64,000 bases of DNA, from contig NZ_CP075188.1 in assembly GCF_020510525.1 (NCBI RefSeq), forward strand, positions 1,178,001 to 1,242,000. Reading direction: 5' to 3'. This DNA comes from Quatrionicoccus australiensis (GTDB lineage: Bacteria; Pseudomonadota; Gammaproteobacteria; Burkholderiales; Rhodocyclaceae). Under the pieces are notes generated by a model that was given only the letters and a program-made list of their open reading frames with translations, was not told the origin of the DNA and did no database searches. The translations under genes were made by a program, and so were the position numbers. Numbering within the stretch: the first letter of the stretch is position 1; every line of letters starts with the position of its first letter. Of this stretch, positions 38,242 to 46,793 are shown piece after piece.

Positions 38242-40941
38242 GCCGAGCGGCGCGTCCCGGCGCAGCAACTCGGTCATGGCGTCAGCCGGCATCGGCCGGC
38301 CAAAATGGTAGCCCTGCATCAGTTCGCAGCCTTCGGCGAGCAGGAAGCGGCGCTGTTCTTCCTGTTCGACGCCCTCGGCAATGACTTCCTTGCGCAGGCT
38401 CTCGGCAATGCCGATGATCGCCCGCGTGATGGCGACATCGTCTTCATTGTGCGGCAGGTCGCGGACGAAGGACTGGTCGATCTTGATCCGGTCGAAGGGC
38501 AGGCGCTTCAGGTAGCCGAGGCTGGAATAGCCGGTGCCGAAGTCGTCGACCGATAGCTTGACGCCGAGCTTTTTCAGGCGCGCCAGGGTTTCGATGATGC
38601 GTTCGGTGTCGCGAATGAAGGCGCTTTCGGTGATTTCCAGTTCCAGCCAGCACGGATCGAGGCCGGTTTCGGCAAGTACGCCGGCGACCTGCTCGGCCAG
38701 GCTGGCCTGGCGCAATTGCACGGCCGACAGATTGACGGCAACGACGACCGGTGTGATGCCTTGCCGAATCCATTCGGCATTCTGGCGGCAGGCTTCGTGC
38801 AGCACCCATTCGCCGATGGCGTTGATCAGGTTGCTTTCCTCGGCAACCGGAATGAAGCGCACCGGCTGGATCTCGCCAAGTTCGGGATGCTGCCAGCGGA
38901 TCAGGGCTTCCATGCCGATCAGGCGGCCGCTGCTGCCATCGACCTGGGGCTGGTAATGCAGGCGGAATTCCTGGTTGTCCACGGCGCGGCGCAGGCTGTT
39001 TTCCAGCGTGACGCGCTCGGAGATGCGCGCATTCATTTCCGGCGTGAAGAAGCGGTAGGCGTTGCCGCCGGCTGCCTTGGCCTGGTACATCGCCGTATCG
39101 GCGTTCTTGAGCAGGCCGCCGATGTCGGAGCCATCCTGCGGGTAGATGCTGATGCCGATGCTGGCGCCGACCCGCAGTTCCTGACCATTTACCAGGAAGG
39201 GCTGATTGATGCCGTTGATCAGGCGCTGCGCGATGATCGCGACGCGCGACAGGTTGTGGAAGCCCTGCAGCAGGACGGCGAACTCGTCGCCGCCCTGGCG
39301 GCTGATCGTGTCGCGTCCGTCCAGGCAGTCGCGCATGCGCTGGGCGACCTGCAGCAGCAACTGGTCGCCGGTGTCGTGGCCGAGCGTGTCGTTGATGTAT
39401 TTGAACTGGTCGAGATCGAGGAAGAGCAGGGCTAGTTGGGCCTGCTCGCCGAGCACGTCGGCCAGCGCCTGCGACAGGTGTTCGCCGAGCATGGCGCGGT
39501 TGGGCAGGTCGGTCAGAATGTCATGTTCGGCGAGGTGGCGGATGCGTTCCTGGTTGTCATGCAGTTGCGTGATGTCGCGCGCGACGCCGGCCACGCCGGC
39601 CAGACGGCCTTCCTCGTCAAGCACCGGGGTCGAGATGTACTCGAAGTGGCGCTCGCTGCCGTCGGCGACCAGCTGGCTGCCCTCGCGGCGTTGCTGCAGG
39701 CGGCTGTGCATGGCTTCGGCATCCTGCTCGACGAGGGCGATGGCGGCTTCTTCGGGCCAGATCTCGTCGGCAGTCCGGCCAAGGATTTCGCCTTCCGTGC
39801 GTCCGCTCACCGAGCAGTAGGCTTCGTTGACGGCAATCATGCGCTGCTGGCGATCGCTCAGCCAGGCCGGGTCGGGCAGGCTGTCGAGCAGGGCGCGGGT
39901 GCGCCGCAAGGTGGTTTCGTAGGCGCGTGCCATGCCTTGTGCGAGACGGCGGGCATTGCCGTAGGTGCGCAACCAGACGGCAATCCAGCCCGCCAGAACG
40001 AGGCTCAGGATGACCGTGCTGATCACCCCCCAGATGACCTGCTGGTACCAGTTGGCGAGGTAGTCGTCGGTGGCGTGCCCGATCAGCACGTAGAGCGGGT
40101 AATCGCCGACCTTGCGCAGCGCGTACAGGCGTTCGACGCCGTCGACGCCGGAGTGCGTGGTGTACAGGCCGCCCTGGCCGTGACCGCCGGCGACCAGCTT
40201 ACGTAGCGTCTCGCTTTCGATGACCTTGCCGAGCTTGTCGGGGGCGGCCGGATAGCGGGCGATCAGGCGCAGTTGGTCGTCGATCAGCGTGACGCTGTGG
40301 TTGGGGCCGAGATTGAGGCTGGCGTAGAAGGTCTGGAAATGCTCGGCGCGCACGGCCGCCTGGATGAGGCCGGCGAATTCCCCGTTCCGGTCGTTGAGGC
40401 GCCGGCTCAGTGTGATTACCCAGTTGTCGGTGATGCGTGCGAAAAGCGGTTCGGAAATGACCAGGCGGCCGCTGTTGTCGGCCTTGTTGTGCAGGAAATA
40501 ATTGCGGTCCGCGATGCTGGCCGTGGAAATCTCGCCCGAGGCGTCATAGATGAATTTGCCAGTGCGGTCGGCGATGCGCAGGCTTTGCGACTCGTCAATC
40601 AGAGCCAGGTAGCGGGCCAGCGAAGCGTTGATCGCGCTGGCGTCCATCGCCTCGCCGGCGAAGGCGCTGTTCAGCCGTTGCTGGCTGGCAAGCAATACTG
40701 TGTCGATCTTGTCAATGCTGCTGCGGGCATGGCTTTCGAGTACCTTGGCGAGGTTTTCCTGGCCACGCCGGGCAAATTCGTTCTCGCGGTCGTAAGATTG
40801 TTTCAGGCCGATCAGGCCGAGACCGACATAGGTGGCCAGTGCGATCAGGCCGAGCGCGATAATCGCGACACTGCGCCAGATTTCTGCGCAGTTTTTCGCC
40901 AATGGTGGCGTTGCGGGGTTTTCGCGCTCCATGTGGGTCAT
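38239..40941 (-). CDS. Cache-PAS-GGDEF-EAL cyclic-di-GMP signalling protein
   Basis: A 900-residue membrane protein. An N-terminal helix (~22-45), a periplasmic dCache sensor to ~300, a second helix (VIWGVISTVILSLVLAGWIA), a PAS domain (TEGEILGRTADEIWPEE), a GGDEF domain with intact GGDEF (RQGGDEFAVLL), and an EAL domain with GMEALIRWQHP, NLSAVQLRQ, DDFGTGYSSLGYLKRLPFD. Both catalytic signatures are preserved, so it could make or break cyclic di-GMP. It follows mutL after 17 nt on the same strand. Start ATG 40941, or 40932. Confidence 0.92.
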   Translation of the reverse strand: MTHMERENPATPPLAKNCAEIWRSVAIIALGLIALATYVGLGLIGLKQSYDRENEFARRGQENLAKVLESHARSSIDKIDTVLLASQQRLNSAFAGEAMDASAINASLARYLALIDESQSLRIADRTGKFIYDASGEISTASIADRNYFLHNKADNSGRLVISEPLFARITDNWVITLSRRLNDRNGEFAGLIQAAVRAEHFQTFYASLNLGPNHSVTLIDDQLRLIARYPAAPDKLGKVIESETLRKLVAGGHGQGGLYTTHSGVDGVERLYALRKVGDYPLYVLIGHATDDYLANWYQQVIWGVISTVILSLVLAGWIAVWLRTYGNARRLAQGMARAYETTLRRTRALLDSLPDPAWLSDRQQRMIAVNEAYCSVSGRTEGEILGRTADEIWPEEAAIALVEQDAEAMHSRLQQRREGSQLVADGSERHFEYISTPVLDEEGRLAGVAGVARDITQLHDNQERIRHLAEHDILTDLPNRAMLGEHLSQALADVLGEQAQLALLFLDLDQFKYINDTLGHDTGDQLLLQVAQRMRDCLDGRDTISRQGGDEFAVLLQGFHNLSRVAIIAQRLINGINQPFLVNGQELRVGASIGISIYPQDGSDIGGLLKNADTAMYQAKAAGGNAYRFFTPEMNARISERVTLENSLRRAVDNQEFRLHYQPQVDGSSGRLIGMEALIRWQHPELGEIQPVRFIPVAEESNLINAIGEWVLHEACRQNAEWIRQGITPVVVAVNLSAVQLRQASLAEQVAGVLAETGLDPCWLELEITESAFIRDTERIIETLARLKKLGVKLSVDDFGTGYSSLGYLKRLPFDRIKIDQSFVRDLPHNEDDVAITRAIIGIAESLRKEVIAEGVEQEEQRRFLLAEGCELMQGYHFGRPMPADAMTELLRRDAPLG

Positions 40942-40958
40942 TGGCGATAAAAAGGCGC

Positions 40959-42806
40959 TTATTGTCCGCGCAGAAACAGTGTGTCAAGTTGATCCAGCGC
41001 AAGTTCCGTCCATGTCGGTCGGCCGTGGTTGCACTGGCCGGCGCGCTCGGTTTCCTCCATCTGGCGCAGCAGGGCGTTCATCTCGGGTAGCGCCAGCTGG
41101 CGCCGGGCGCGCACCGCGCCGTGGCAGGCCATGGTGGCGAGCAGTTCGTTGCGCCGCGCGGTGGCGAGCTGGGTAATGCCGTGCTCGCGCAATTCGGCGA
41201 TCAGCGAACGCGCCAGCGCCGCCGGGTCGCCCGATTGCAGCAGCGCGGGGACGCTGCGCACGCCCAACTGGTTGGGGCCGAGCGGGGCAATGGCGAAACC
41301 GAGATCGGCGAGCGCTTCGGCATGTTCCTCGACGGCGGCGATATCGAGCGCGTCGGCCGAGAAAACGGCCGGAATCAACAGTGCCTGGGTGGCGATCTGG
41401 CGGTTGTCGAAAGCGGTTTTCAGCTTTTCGTAGAGGATGCGTTCGTGCGCCGCGTGCATGTCGACCAGCACCAGGCCGCGCGCGTTCTGGGCCAGGATGT
41501 AGATGCCGTGCAGTTGCGCCAGCGCGTAGCCGAGCGGCGGGCCGTCGTTGCCCTGGGAAATCTCGCCCGTGGACCGGTCGACCGTTGGCGAAGGGGCAAA
41601 ATGCGGCGTCGTCGCCGGGGTGGCCGCGGTGTGCTGATTCTGGCCGATGTTCTGCGTTGCCTTGGCGAAAGCGAGATAGGCCGCGGCGGCAGGTTCGGCA
41701 ACGCCGAGCGAGGTCTGGTGGCGCAGCGGCGGCGGATAATTCGGCGGCGTGAAATTGGCCGTTTTTGCCGCGTCGACCGCTACGGAATACTGCCGCTCGA
41801 CCAGCGGCGGCGTCGCTTCGGCCTGCACCGGCGCGGCCAGCGTGCGCTGGATGGCGTGGAAGACGAACTGGTGCATGGCGCGCGAATCGCGGAAACGCAC
41901 CTCGGTCTTGGCCGGATGCACATTGACGTCGACCAGTGCCGGATCGATGTTCACGAACAGGCAGACGGCCGGCTGGCGGCTGCCGTGCAGCACGTCGCGG
42001 TAGGCCTCGCGCAACGCGTGGCCGATGATCTTGTCGCGCACGAAGCGGCCGTTCACAAAGACGTACTGGCCGTCCTTGGCGTCGCTGGCACGGGTCGGAT
42101 CGATCGCGAAACCGCTGATGGAAATCGGCCCGCCGGCGGCGTCGACCGTACGGGCTGCGGCAAGGAAGTCGTCGCCGAGAATGTCGGCGATGCGTCGCGC
42201 GCTGTCGGCCGGCGCCAGCTGGAACAGGCTGCGCCCGTTGTGCGAGAGGCTGAAAGCGACATCGGGCCGGGTCAGCGCCAGGCGGCGCACGGCATCGGCG
42301 CAATGAGCGAACTCGGTGCCCTCGGCCTTCAGGAATTTGCGGCGGGCCGGGGTGTTGTAATACAGGTCGCGCATCTCGACCACGGTGCCGGCCATCAGCG
42401 CCGCCGGCTCGGGCTCGGCACCCGGCTCGCCGCGCAATTTCCAGGCATGGCCGGCGCCGCGTTCGCGGCTGGAAATCGCCAGGCGGGCGACCGACGCCAC
42501 CGAGGCCAGCGCCTCGCCGCGAAAACCCAGGGTATTGACGCATTCCAGGTCGTCGAGCGAAACGATCTTCGAGGTCGCATGCCGGGTCAGGGCCAGCGCC
42601 AGTTCATCCTTCGCTATGCCGCAACCGTCGTCGGTAATGCGGATCAGCTTGACGCCGCCTTCCTCCAGATGCACCTGGATCGCCTTGCTGCCGGCGTCGA
42701 GGCTGTTTTCGAGCAGTTCCTTGAGAACCGAGGCGGGACGTTCAACGACTTCGCCAGCGGCAATCTGGCTGATTAGGAGGTCGGGGAGGCGGGCAATGGT
42801 CGGCAT
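40959..42806 (-). CDS. mutL: DNA mismatch repair protein MutL
   Basis: Couples mismatch recognition by MutS to strand nicking. The 615-residue protein has the GHKL ATPase domain: IAAGEVVERPASVLKELLEN, ITDDGCGIAKDEL, RHATSKI, LGFRGEALASVASVA. The C-terminal dimerisation domain begins near 430 (GYALAQLHGIYILAQNARGL). No DQHA-type metal motif is visible in the C-terminal domain, as in MutH-dependent MutL proteins. The linker (~335-425) contains two GTCGAC repeats. Start MPTIARLPDLLISQ (42806) is canonical. Confidence 0.95.
   Translation of the reverse strand: MPTIARLPDLLISQIAAGEVVERPASVLKELLENSLDAGSKAIQVHLEEGGVKLIRITDDGCGIAKDELALALTRHATSKIVSLDDLECVNTLGFRGEALASVASVARLAISSRERGAGHAWKLRGEPGAEPEPAALMAGTVVEMRDLYYNTPARRKFLKAEGTEFAHCADAVRRLALTRPDVAFSLSHNGRSLFQLAPADSARRIADILGDDFLAAARTVDAAGGPISISGFAIDPTRASDAKDGQYVFVNGRFVRDKIIGHALREAYRDVLHGSRQPAVCLFVNIDPALVDVNVHPAKTEVRFRDSRAMHQFVFHAIQRTLAAPVQAEATPPLVERQYSVAVDAAKTANFTPPNYPPPLRHQTSLGVAEPAAAAYLAFAKATQNIGQNQHTAATPATTPHFAPSPTVDRSTGEISQGNDGPPLGYALAQLHGIYILAQNARGLVLVDMHAAHERILYEKLKTAFDNRQIATQALLIPAVFSADALDIAAVEEHAEALADLGFAIAPLGPNQLGVRSVPALLQSGDPAALARSLIAELREHGITQLATARRNELLATMACHGAVRARRQLALPEMNALLRQMEETERAGQCNHGRPTWTELALDQLDTLFLRGQ
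41574..41609. repeat. GTCGAC-type interspersed repeat, copy 5 (in mutL linker)
   Basis: CCGGTCGACCG, then about 11 nt, then GGGGCAAAATGCGGC. It encodes residues ~400-411 of MutL, in the variable linker. Confidence 0.55.
41758..41780. repeat. GTCGAC-type interspersed repeat, copy 6 (in mutL linker)
   Basis: GGCCGTTTTTGCC directly followed by GCGTCGACCGC: a compact copy in opposite orientation. It encodes MutL residues ~343-350 in the same linker. Confidence 0.5.
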
Positions 42807-43459
42807 GGCGGCGATTATCCCAGATTGGCTGTTACCGGCTTGTGGATAACGAAAAAATCCACTGTCGAGACGCAAGAGGGATGCTGCGGAGTTTCTGGTC
42901 CGTTGTCCGCCAAATCTAGTACATCAGGCAGGGGAAAGTCATCTCGCTGATCAGCTGACAGGCATGAGGTGGCAATCGGCCACAACCGGTCATCCAAGAA
43001 ATCGCTCCATAGCTGACATTTGCGTGGAAATTTTGCCCGTACCTTGTAATCACGAAATATACGCGACGCGTTGAAGTGCTCAAATCTCAGGTAACGAATC
43101 CATCGGACTGTGCATTCCACGGCCGCCAATCTTCAATACATGGGTATAAATCATGGTCGTCGCCACTATTCGGAGTTCCAGACTATGCCGACTGTAATCA
43201 CATGCACGCTCGAAAGCGTGCTGCCGGTGGTCGTTCCAGGGCGGATGCACGTAGGCAACTCGGCATAGTCCAGCGCTTCAGTCCTTATAATTCCTTGAGG
43301 AACGTCAGCAATTGGTCATCCGGCCGGAAGCGGCCAGGAGTGACGTCGGGTGGCGCGGTTCTGGCCAGTGCTGATGCACGAATCAACCGTCATTTGGGGT
43401 AGAAAGCCAAATCCAAAGTAGTACTATTGTGGAATTCATCAACTTCGTTGCTCCACGAT
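42807..43459. other. Non-coding stretch between mutL and the glycosyltransferase-like gene
   Basis: About 650 bp with no convincing gene. Open frames at 42815-43129 (-) and 43076-43402 (+) overlap each other, lack ribosome sites and show no family resemblance. It contains one exact DnaA-box sequence (TGTGGATAA, 42841-42849) and the nested inverted repeat at 43181-43270. Composition is lower in GC than the neighbours. It looks like eroded or laterally acquired DNA. Confidence 0.55.
43181..43270. repeat. 90-bp nested inverted repeat
   Basis: GACTATGCCGA (43181-43191) pairs perfectly with TCGGCATAGTC (43260-43270). Inside lies a second perfect hairpin, GCACGCT-CGAA-AGCGTGC (43204-43221). It could be a structured RNA, a recombination site or the ends of a tiny mobile element. 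Confidence 0.6.
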
Positions 43460-44476
43460 ATGAATCCCCCCCCCCGCCTTACCCCCAGCGAGGCGATCAG
43501 TGCGACTGAGCTTGCCCGGAAAGGTAAGTTCAAGGAATCTGGCATCAAAGGCAGTGCGGCATTAGCCCATGCAGACAAGACTACCGTCAGGATGGCGGGG
43601 TTGTCTCGACGGATCGTTTCCTTCTCGTTGTTTGGCAGCGAACCGGGCTATTGTGAGACCGCCATCCTGAACGCGCAGGCCATGGGACAGCTTTACCCTG
43701 GCTGGGAAATGTGGGTCTTCCACGACAACACGGTGCCGACTTCCGTTCTTCAACGGCTGGAGGCAGCAGGAGCTCACCTTACAACGCCAAGTGAGTGGGG
43801 AATTGCCCATTGGCCGGGTACATTTTGGCGGTTTGCCGCCCTGCTCTTTCCGCACACGGAGAAGGTGATTTTCAGGGATGCGGATTCTGTTGTCTCGATC
43901 AGAGAAAGCGCGTTGGTATCGGTGTGGCTGACGAGCGGCAAGCCGTTTCATGTTCTCCGCGACTGGTACTCGCATGTCGACCTGATCCTGGCCGGCTTGT
44001 GGGGGGCTCATGCGCCTTTCTTGGGTGACATTCGGAGTTTGGTCGAAGCCTTCCTTGGTCAAGGGAATCTGCATCCTACGCACGCGGATCAGCATTTTCT
44101 CGCGGAATCGATTTGGCCGCGCATCCGGGACTACGTGCTTGAGCATGACAGCATTCATTCCGGGCCAAACATCGTGGCCTTTGACGCGCCCAATGCAGCG
44201 GCAAATGGCAAGAATGCATTGGGGGGGTTTCGCCTCAATCAGTTGAGCTTTGTGCTGGATTCAGGGTGGAGTGGCCCCTATGATTTCGTGATCCTTGACG
44301 GGCGCAAACAGGCGGTTTGCAGCTATCGCCGGGCCTTCGTGGCCGGCAAAGACTCGGTTGAAATTCCCTACGAGTACAATGATCGGATCAATAGCAAGCA
44401 GTGGGAGGTTGCCCTGCGCCGGGTAAGCGTTGCACCCACCATTCAGGTTCGACTCTCGCCGACAGGAAGAGCGTAA
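43460..44476 (+). CDS. Glycosyltransferase-like protein with a C10 tract after its start
   Basis: A 338-residue protein without a signal peptide. A GT-A-like core is suggested by GYCETAILNAQAMGQLYPGW, WRFAALLFPHTEKVIFRDADSVVS (a DxD-type metal motif) and THADQHFLAESIWPRIRDYV. No closer family is assigned. The likely ATG (43460) has no strong ribosome site; an in-frame TTG lies at 43427. Codons 3-6 are a run of ten C residues (43466-43475), so slippage would switch the frame. GC content and codon use are lower than in the neighbours, which suggests acquisition. It probably modifies a surface glycan. Confidence 0.7.
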   Translation: MNPPPRLTPSEAISATELARKGKFKESGIKGSAALAHADKTTVRMAGLSRRIVSFSLFGSEPGYCETAILNAQAMGQLYPGWEMWVFHDNTVPTSVLQRLEAAGAHLTTPSEWGIAHWPGTFWRFAALLFPHTEKVIFRDADSVVSIRESALVSVWLTSGKPFHVLRDWYSHVDLILAGLWGAHAPFLGDIRSLVEAFLGQGNLHPTHADQHFLAESIWPRIRDYVLEHDSIHSGPNIVAFDAPNAAANGKNALGGFRLNQLSFVLDSGWSGPYDFVILDGRKQAVCSYRRAFVAGKDSVEIPYEYNDRINSKQWEVALRRVSVAPTIQVRLSPTGRA

Positions 44477-44693
44477 TGCGGTTGTGCCAAGTGTGTTGCT
44501 TCAGTCCAGATTCTTCTGGATGGTCGAAGGGGTGCGATTTGCCGCATTTTAGGCAATCCAGAAGTATTCAAAAATCAAGCCACTGGATTGCTTTGCTACG
44601 CTCGCAATGACGGTTTCTCGATTGGATTCGGTTCCCTTTACGCTTTCTTCGCATCCCAGCGCATTTGCGGCGGCTTTTGGGTTTCGCGATTTT
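44477..44693. other. Non-coding gap holding palindromic repeats
   Basis: No gene seen. It holds TCCAGATTCTTCTGGA (a 6-bp inverted repeat) and the repeat listed at 44553-44613. Confidence 0.45.
44553..44613. repeat. Palindromic GGATTGC...GCAATGACG element
   Basis: GCAATCCAG (44553-44561) pairs with CTGGATTGC (44583-44591), and the latter continues TTTGCTACGCTCGCAATGACGG with a further ATTGC/GCAAT pairing. The second half resembles a palindromic sequence seen in intergenic DNA of many unrelated bacteria, as recalled. Confidence 0.5.
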
Positions 44694-45992
44694 TCAGTGA
44701 TAAAACGCATAACCAATCAGCACCGCCCCGACCAGCCCGACCGCATCCGCAATCAGCCCGCAGGCCAGTGCGTAGCGGGTTTTCGTGATGCCGACGCTGC
44801 CGAAGTAGACGGCGAGCACGTAGAAGGTGGTTTCGGTCGAGCCCTGGATGATGGCGGCGAGTTTGCCCGGGAATGAGTCGACGCCGTAGGTCGTCATGAC
44901 GTCCACCATCAGGCCGCGCGCACCGCTGCCGGACAGCGTCTTCATCAGGCCGACCGGCAGGGCCGGGACAAAGTCGGCATTGAGGCCGAACGCCAGGACC
45001 AGGCTGCGGATGCCGCCGATCAGGTAGTCCATGCAGCCGGTGCTGCGAAAGACCGAGATGGCGACGAGCATGGCGATCAGGTAGGGAATGATCTGTACGG
45101 CGACGCCGAAGCCCTCCTTGGCGCCGTCGACGAAACTCTCGTAGGCGTCGATGCCCTGCCAGGCGGCGACTGCGACGAAGAGCACGATAATCGACACGAT
45201 GATGCCGCTGCCGAGCAGGCCGATGGCCTGCGCCATGGCCTCGGGCGGCAGGCCGCCCAGCCAGGCGTAGAGGCCGCCGAGCAGGGCCGCGAAGGCGGCG
45301 AAGAAGACGAGCACGGGGCGGCAGAAAAGATTGATGCGCTGCCACAGTGCAACGGCGATCAGCCCGGCGCAGAAGGAGATGAAGGTGGCGAGCAGTGTCG
45401 GCAGGAAAATGTCGGCGGCGTTGAAACCGACCAGTCCCTGCTTGAGCGCCAGGCTCTGGCGGATGGCGATCACCGAGGTCGGGATCAGCGTGATGCCGGC
45501 CGTGTTGAGCACCAGGAACATGATCATCGGGTTGCTGGCGGTATCTTTCTGCGGATTGATTTCCTGCAGCTCGCGCATGGCCTTGAGGCCGAGCGGGGTC
45601 GCCGCGTTGTCGAGGCCGAGGATGTTGGCCGAGACATTCATGACGATGCTGCCGCTGGCCGGGTGGCCGGGCGGGATGTCGGGGAAGATGCGGCGGAACA
45701 GCGGTGCGATGAGTCGGCCGAAGAGCTGGATCAGGCCGCCACGCTCGCCGATTTTCATGATGCCCAGCCACAGGCTCATGACGCCGACCAGACCGAGCGA
45801 GACTTCGAAGCCGGTCCGGGCGCTGTCGAACAGGCCGGCGAGGACGCGCGCAAAGACATCCAGGTCGCCCTGCAGCAATTGCAGCAGCGCCGCAGCGAAG
45901 CCGACCAGAATGAAGGAAATCCAGACGCGATTGAGCACGTTCTTTGCGGCCTTATTCCGGGGGAATGCGGCCGGCCGGGAAATGGAAAGCAC
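44694..45992 (-). CDS. SpmA/SpmB-type fused nucleoside-recognition membrane protein
   Basis: A 432-residue integral membrane protein with two related halves, each containing a Gate (nucleoside-recognition) domain: ERGGLIQLFGRLIAPLFRRI and NVSANILGLDNAATPLGLKA in the first half (SpmA-like), and GIDAYESFVDGAKEGFGVAV and MKTLSGSGARGLMVDVMTTY in the second (SpmB-like). In Bacillus the two are separate sporulation genes; fused versions occur in Gram-negatives, where the function is unknown. No ATG fits the N-terminus: GTG 45992 or GTG 45938 are candidates. Confidence 0.85.
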   Translation of the reverse strand: MLSISRPAAFPRNKAAKNVLNRVWISFILVGFAAALLQLLQGDLDVFARVLAGLFDSARTGFEVSLGLVGVMSLWLGIMKIGERGGLIQLFGRLIAPLFRRIFPDIPPGHPASGSIVMNVSANILGLDNAATPLGLKAMRELQEINPQKDTASNPMIMFLVLNTAGITLIPTSVIAIRQSLALKQGLVGFNAADIFLPTLLATFISFCAGLIAVALWQRINLFCRPVLVFFAAFAALLGGLYAWLGGLPPEAMAQAIGLLGSGIIVSIIVLFVAVAAWQGIDAYESFVDGAKEGFGVAVQIIPYLIAMLVAISVFRSTGCMDYLIGGIRSLVLAFGLNADFVPALPVGLMKTLSGSGARGLMVDVMTTYGVDSFPGKLAAIIQGSTETTFYVLAVYFGSVGITKTRYALACGLIADAVGLVGAVLIGYAFYH

Positions 45993-46033
45993 GCAGTCTA
46001 GCGGTCCGGCCGCCGGCTGTCATCGCAAGCGCC

Positions 46034-46756
46034 TCAGGGCAGCGCCCAGACGGCGCGGAAATGCGCGTATTCTGCTTCTGGCAACTGGACGAGCAGCGGC
46101 ATGGCGGCGCCATCCAGCCAGGTGCAGATTTCCGTGATCTCGGCCAGTGCGCCGGCCGTGCAGCCAGCCGTCGGCACGCCGGGCGCCTGCCAGACGTGCA
46201 GGAAGATGCAGGAGCCGGCCCCGGCGAGCGGTGCGGGGCTGTTGTGGGCGATCACGGCGCCGATTGTGTAGCGGGCATCGGTGCGCAGCATGTCTTCGTG
46301 CGAATGCCAGTCGCGCTGCGGGGCTGTGGCGAGATCGACGAAGCGGTTGTAATGCGCCGAGGCCGGGTCGTCCACGCATTTGAGATCAGCGCTCGCCGCG
46401 CGGTAGGGCAGGCGGGCGGCGTTGGCGAAGGCGCTGTCGGCGCTGGCCGCACCGAACAGTTCGCTGATCGCGAAAATGCCGGCCGGCGCGCAGCCATCGC
46501 CTTCCCGCTTGCGCGGTCCCGGACGGTCGACCGCGCCATGCAGGCCAATTCCCCAGGCCAGCCCGCTACGCCCGAGGCTGACCGGGATGCATGCGCCAAT
46601 CGCTTGCCAGTCCGAACATAGACTTTGCCGTGCAAAGCGCTGCAATTTGCCGGTTGTGCACGTCCAGTCCTGTGCCACGACGACGAGCAACTGGTTTGAG
46701 TTTGCCAGTGGTGACGCTTTGTGTTGTGGCAGTTTGTCAGGGCAGTGGTTGGTCAT
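46034..46756 (-). CDS. L,D-transpeptidase (YkuD-type) family protein
   Basis: A 240-residue protein assigned from QLLVVVAQDWTCTTGKLQRF at the N-terminus, GLHGAVDR, KREGDGCAPAGIFAI, and the active-site region FLHVWQAPGVPTAGCTAGAL with the nucleophilic Cys after a conserved His. Such enzymes form 3-3 peptidoglycan crosslinks or attach proteins to the wall. No clear signal peptide is visible with the start at 46756, so the start or location is uncertain. The frame reaches into the neighbouring kinase gene, which ends at 46794. Confidence 0.75.
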   Translation of the reverse strand: MTNHCPDKLPQHKASPLANSNQLLVVVAQDWTCTTGKLQRFARQSLCSDWQAIGACIPVSLGRSGLAWGIGLHGAVDRPGPRKREGDGCAPAGIFAISELFGAASADSAFANAARLPYRAASADLKCVDDPASAHYNRFVDLATAPQRDWHSHEDMLRTDARYTIGAVIAHNSPAPLAGAGSCIFLHVWQAPGVPTAGCTAGALAEITEICTWLDGAAMPLLVQLPEAEYAHFRAVWALP

Positions 46757-46793
46757 TGTGGCGGGGATTGCAGCCTGTTTGACATCGGGGTAC

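Noticed and set aside
42841..42849. Exact DnaA-box sequence TGTGGATAA upstream of mutL
   Set aside because: A single box without neighbours or a DnaA/DnaN gene nearby; expected occasionally by chance.
42815..43129. 104-codon minus-strand open frame upstream of mutL
   Set aside because: No ribosome site, no family resemblance, and overlap with another weak frame on the opposite strand.
43181..43270. Considered as an integron attC site
   Set aside because: The outer stem is a perfect simple repeat and lacks the conserved RYYYAAC/GTTRRRY ends and extrahelical bases.
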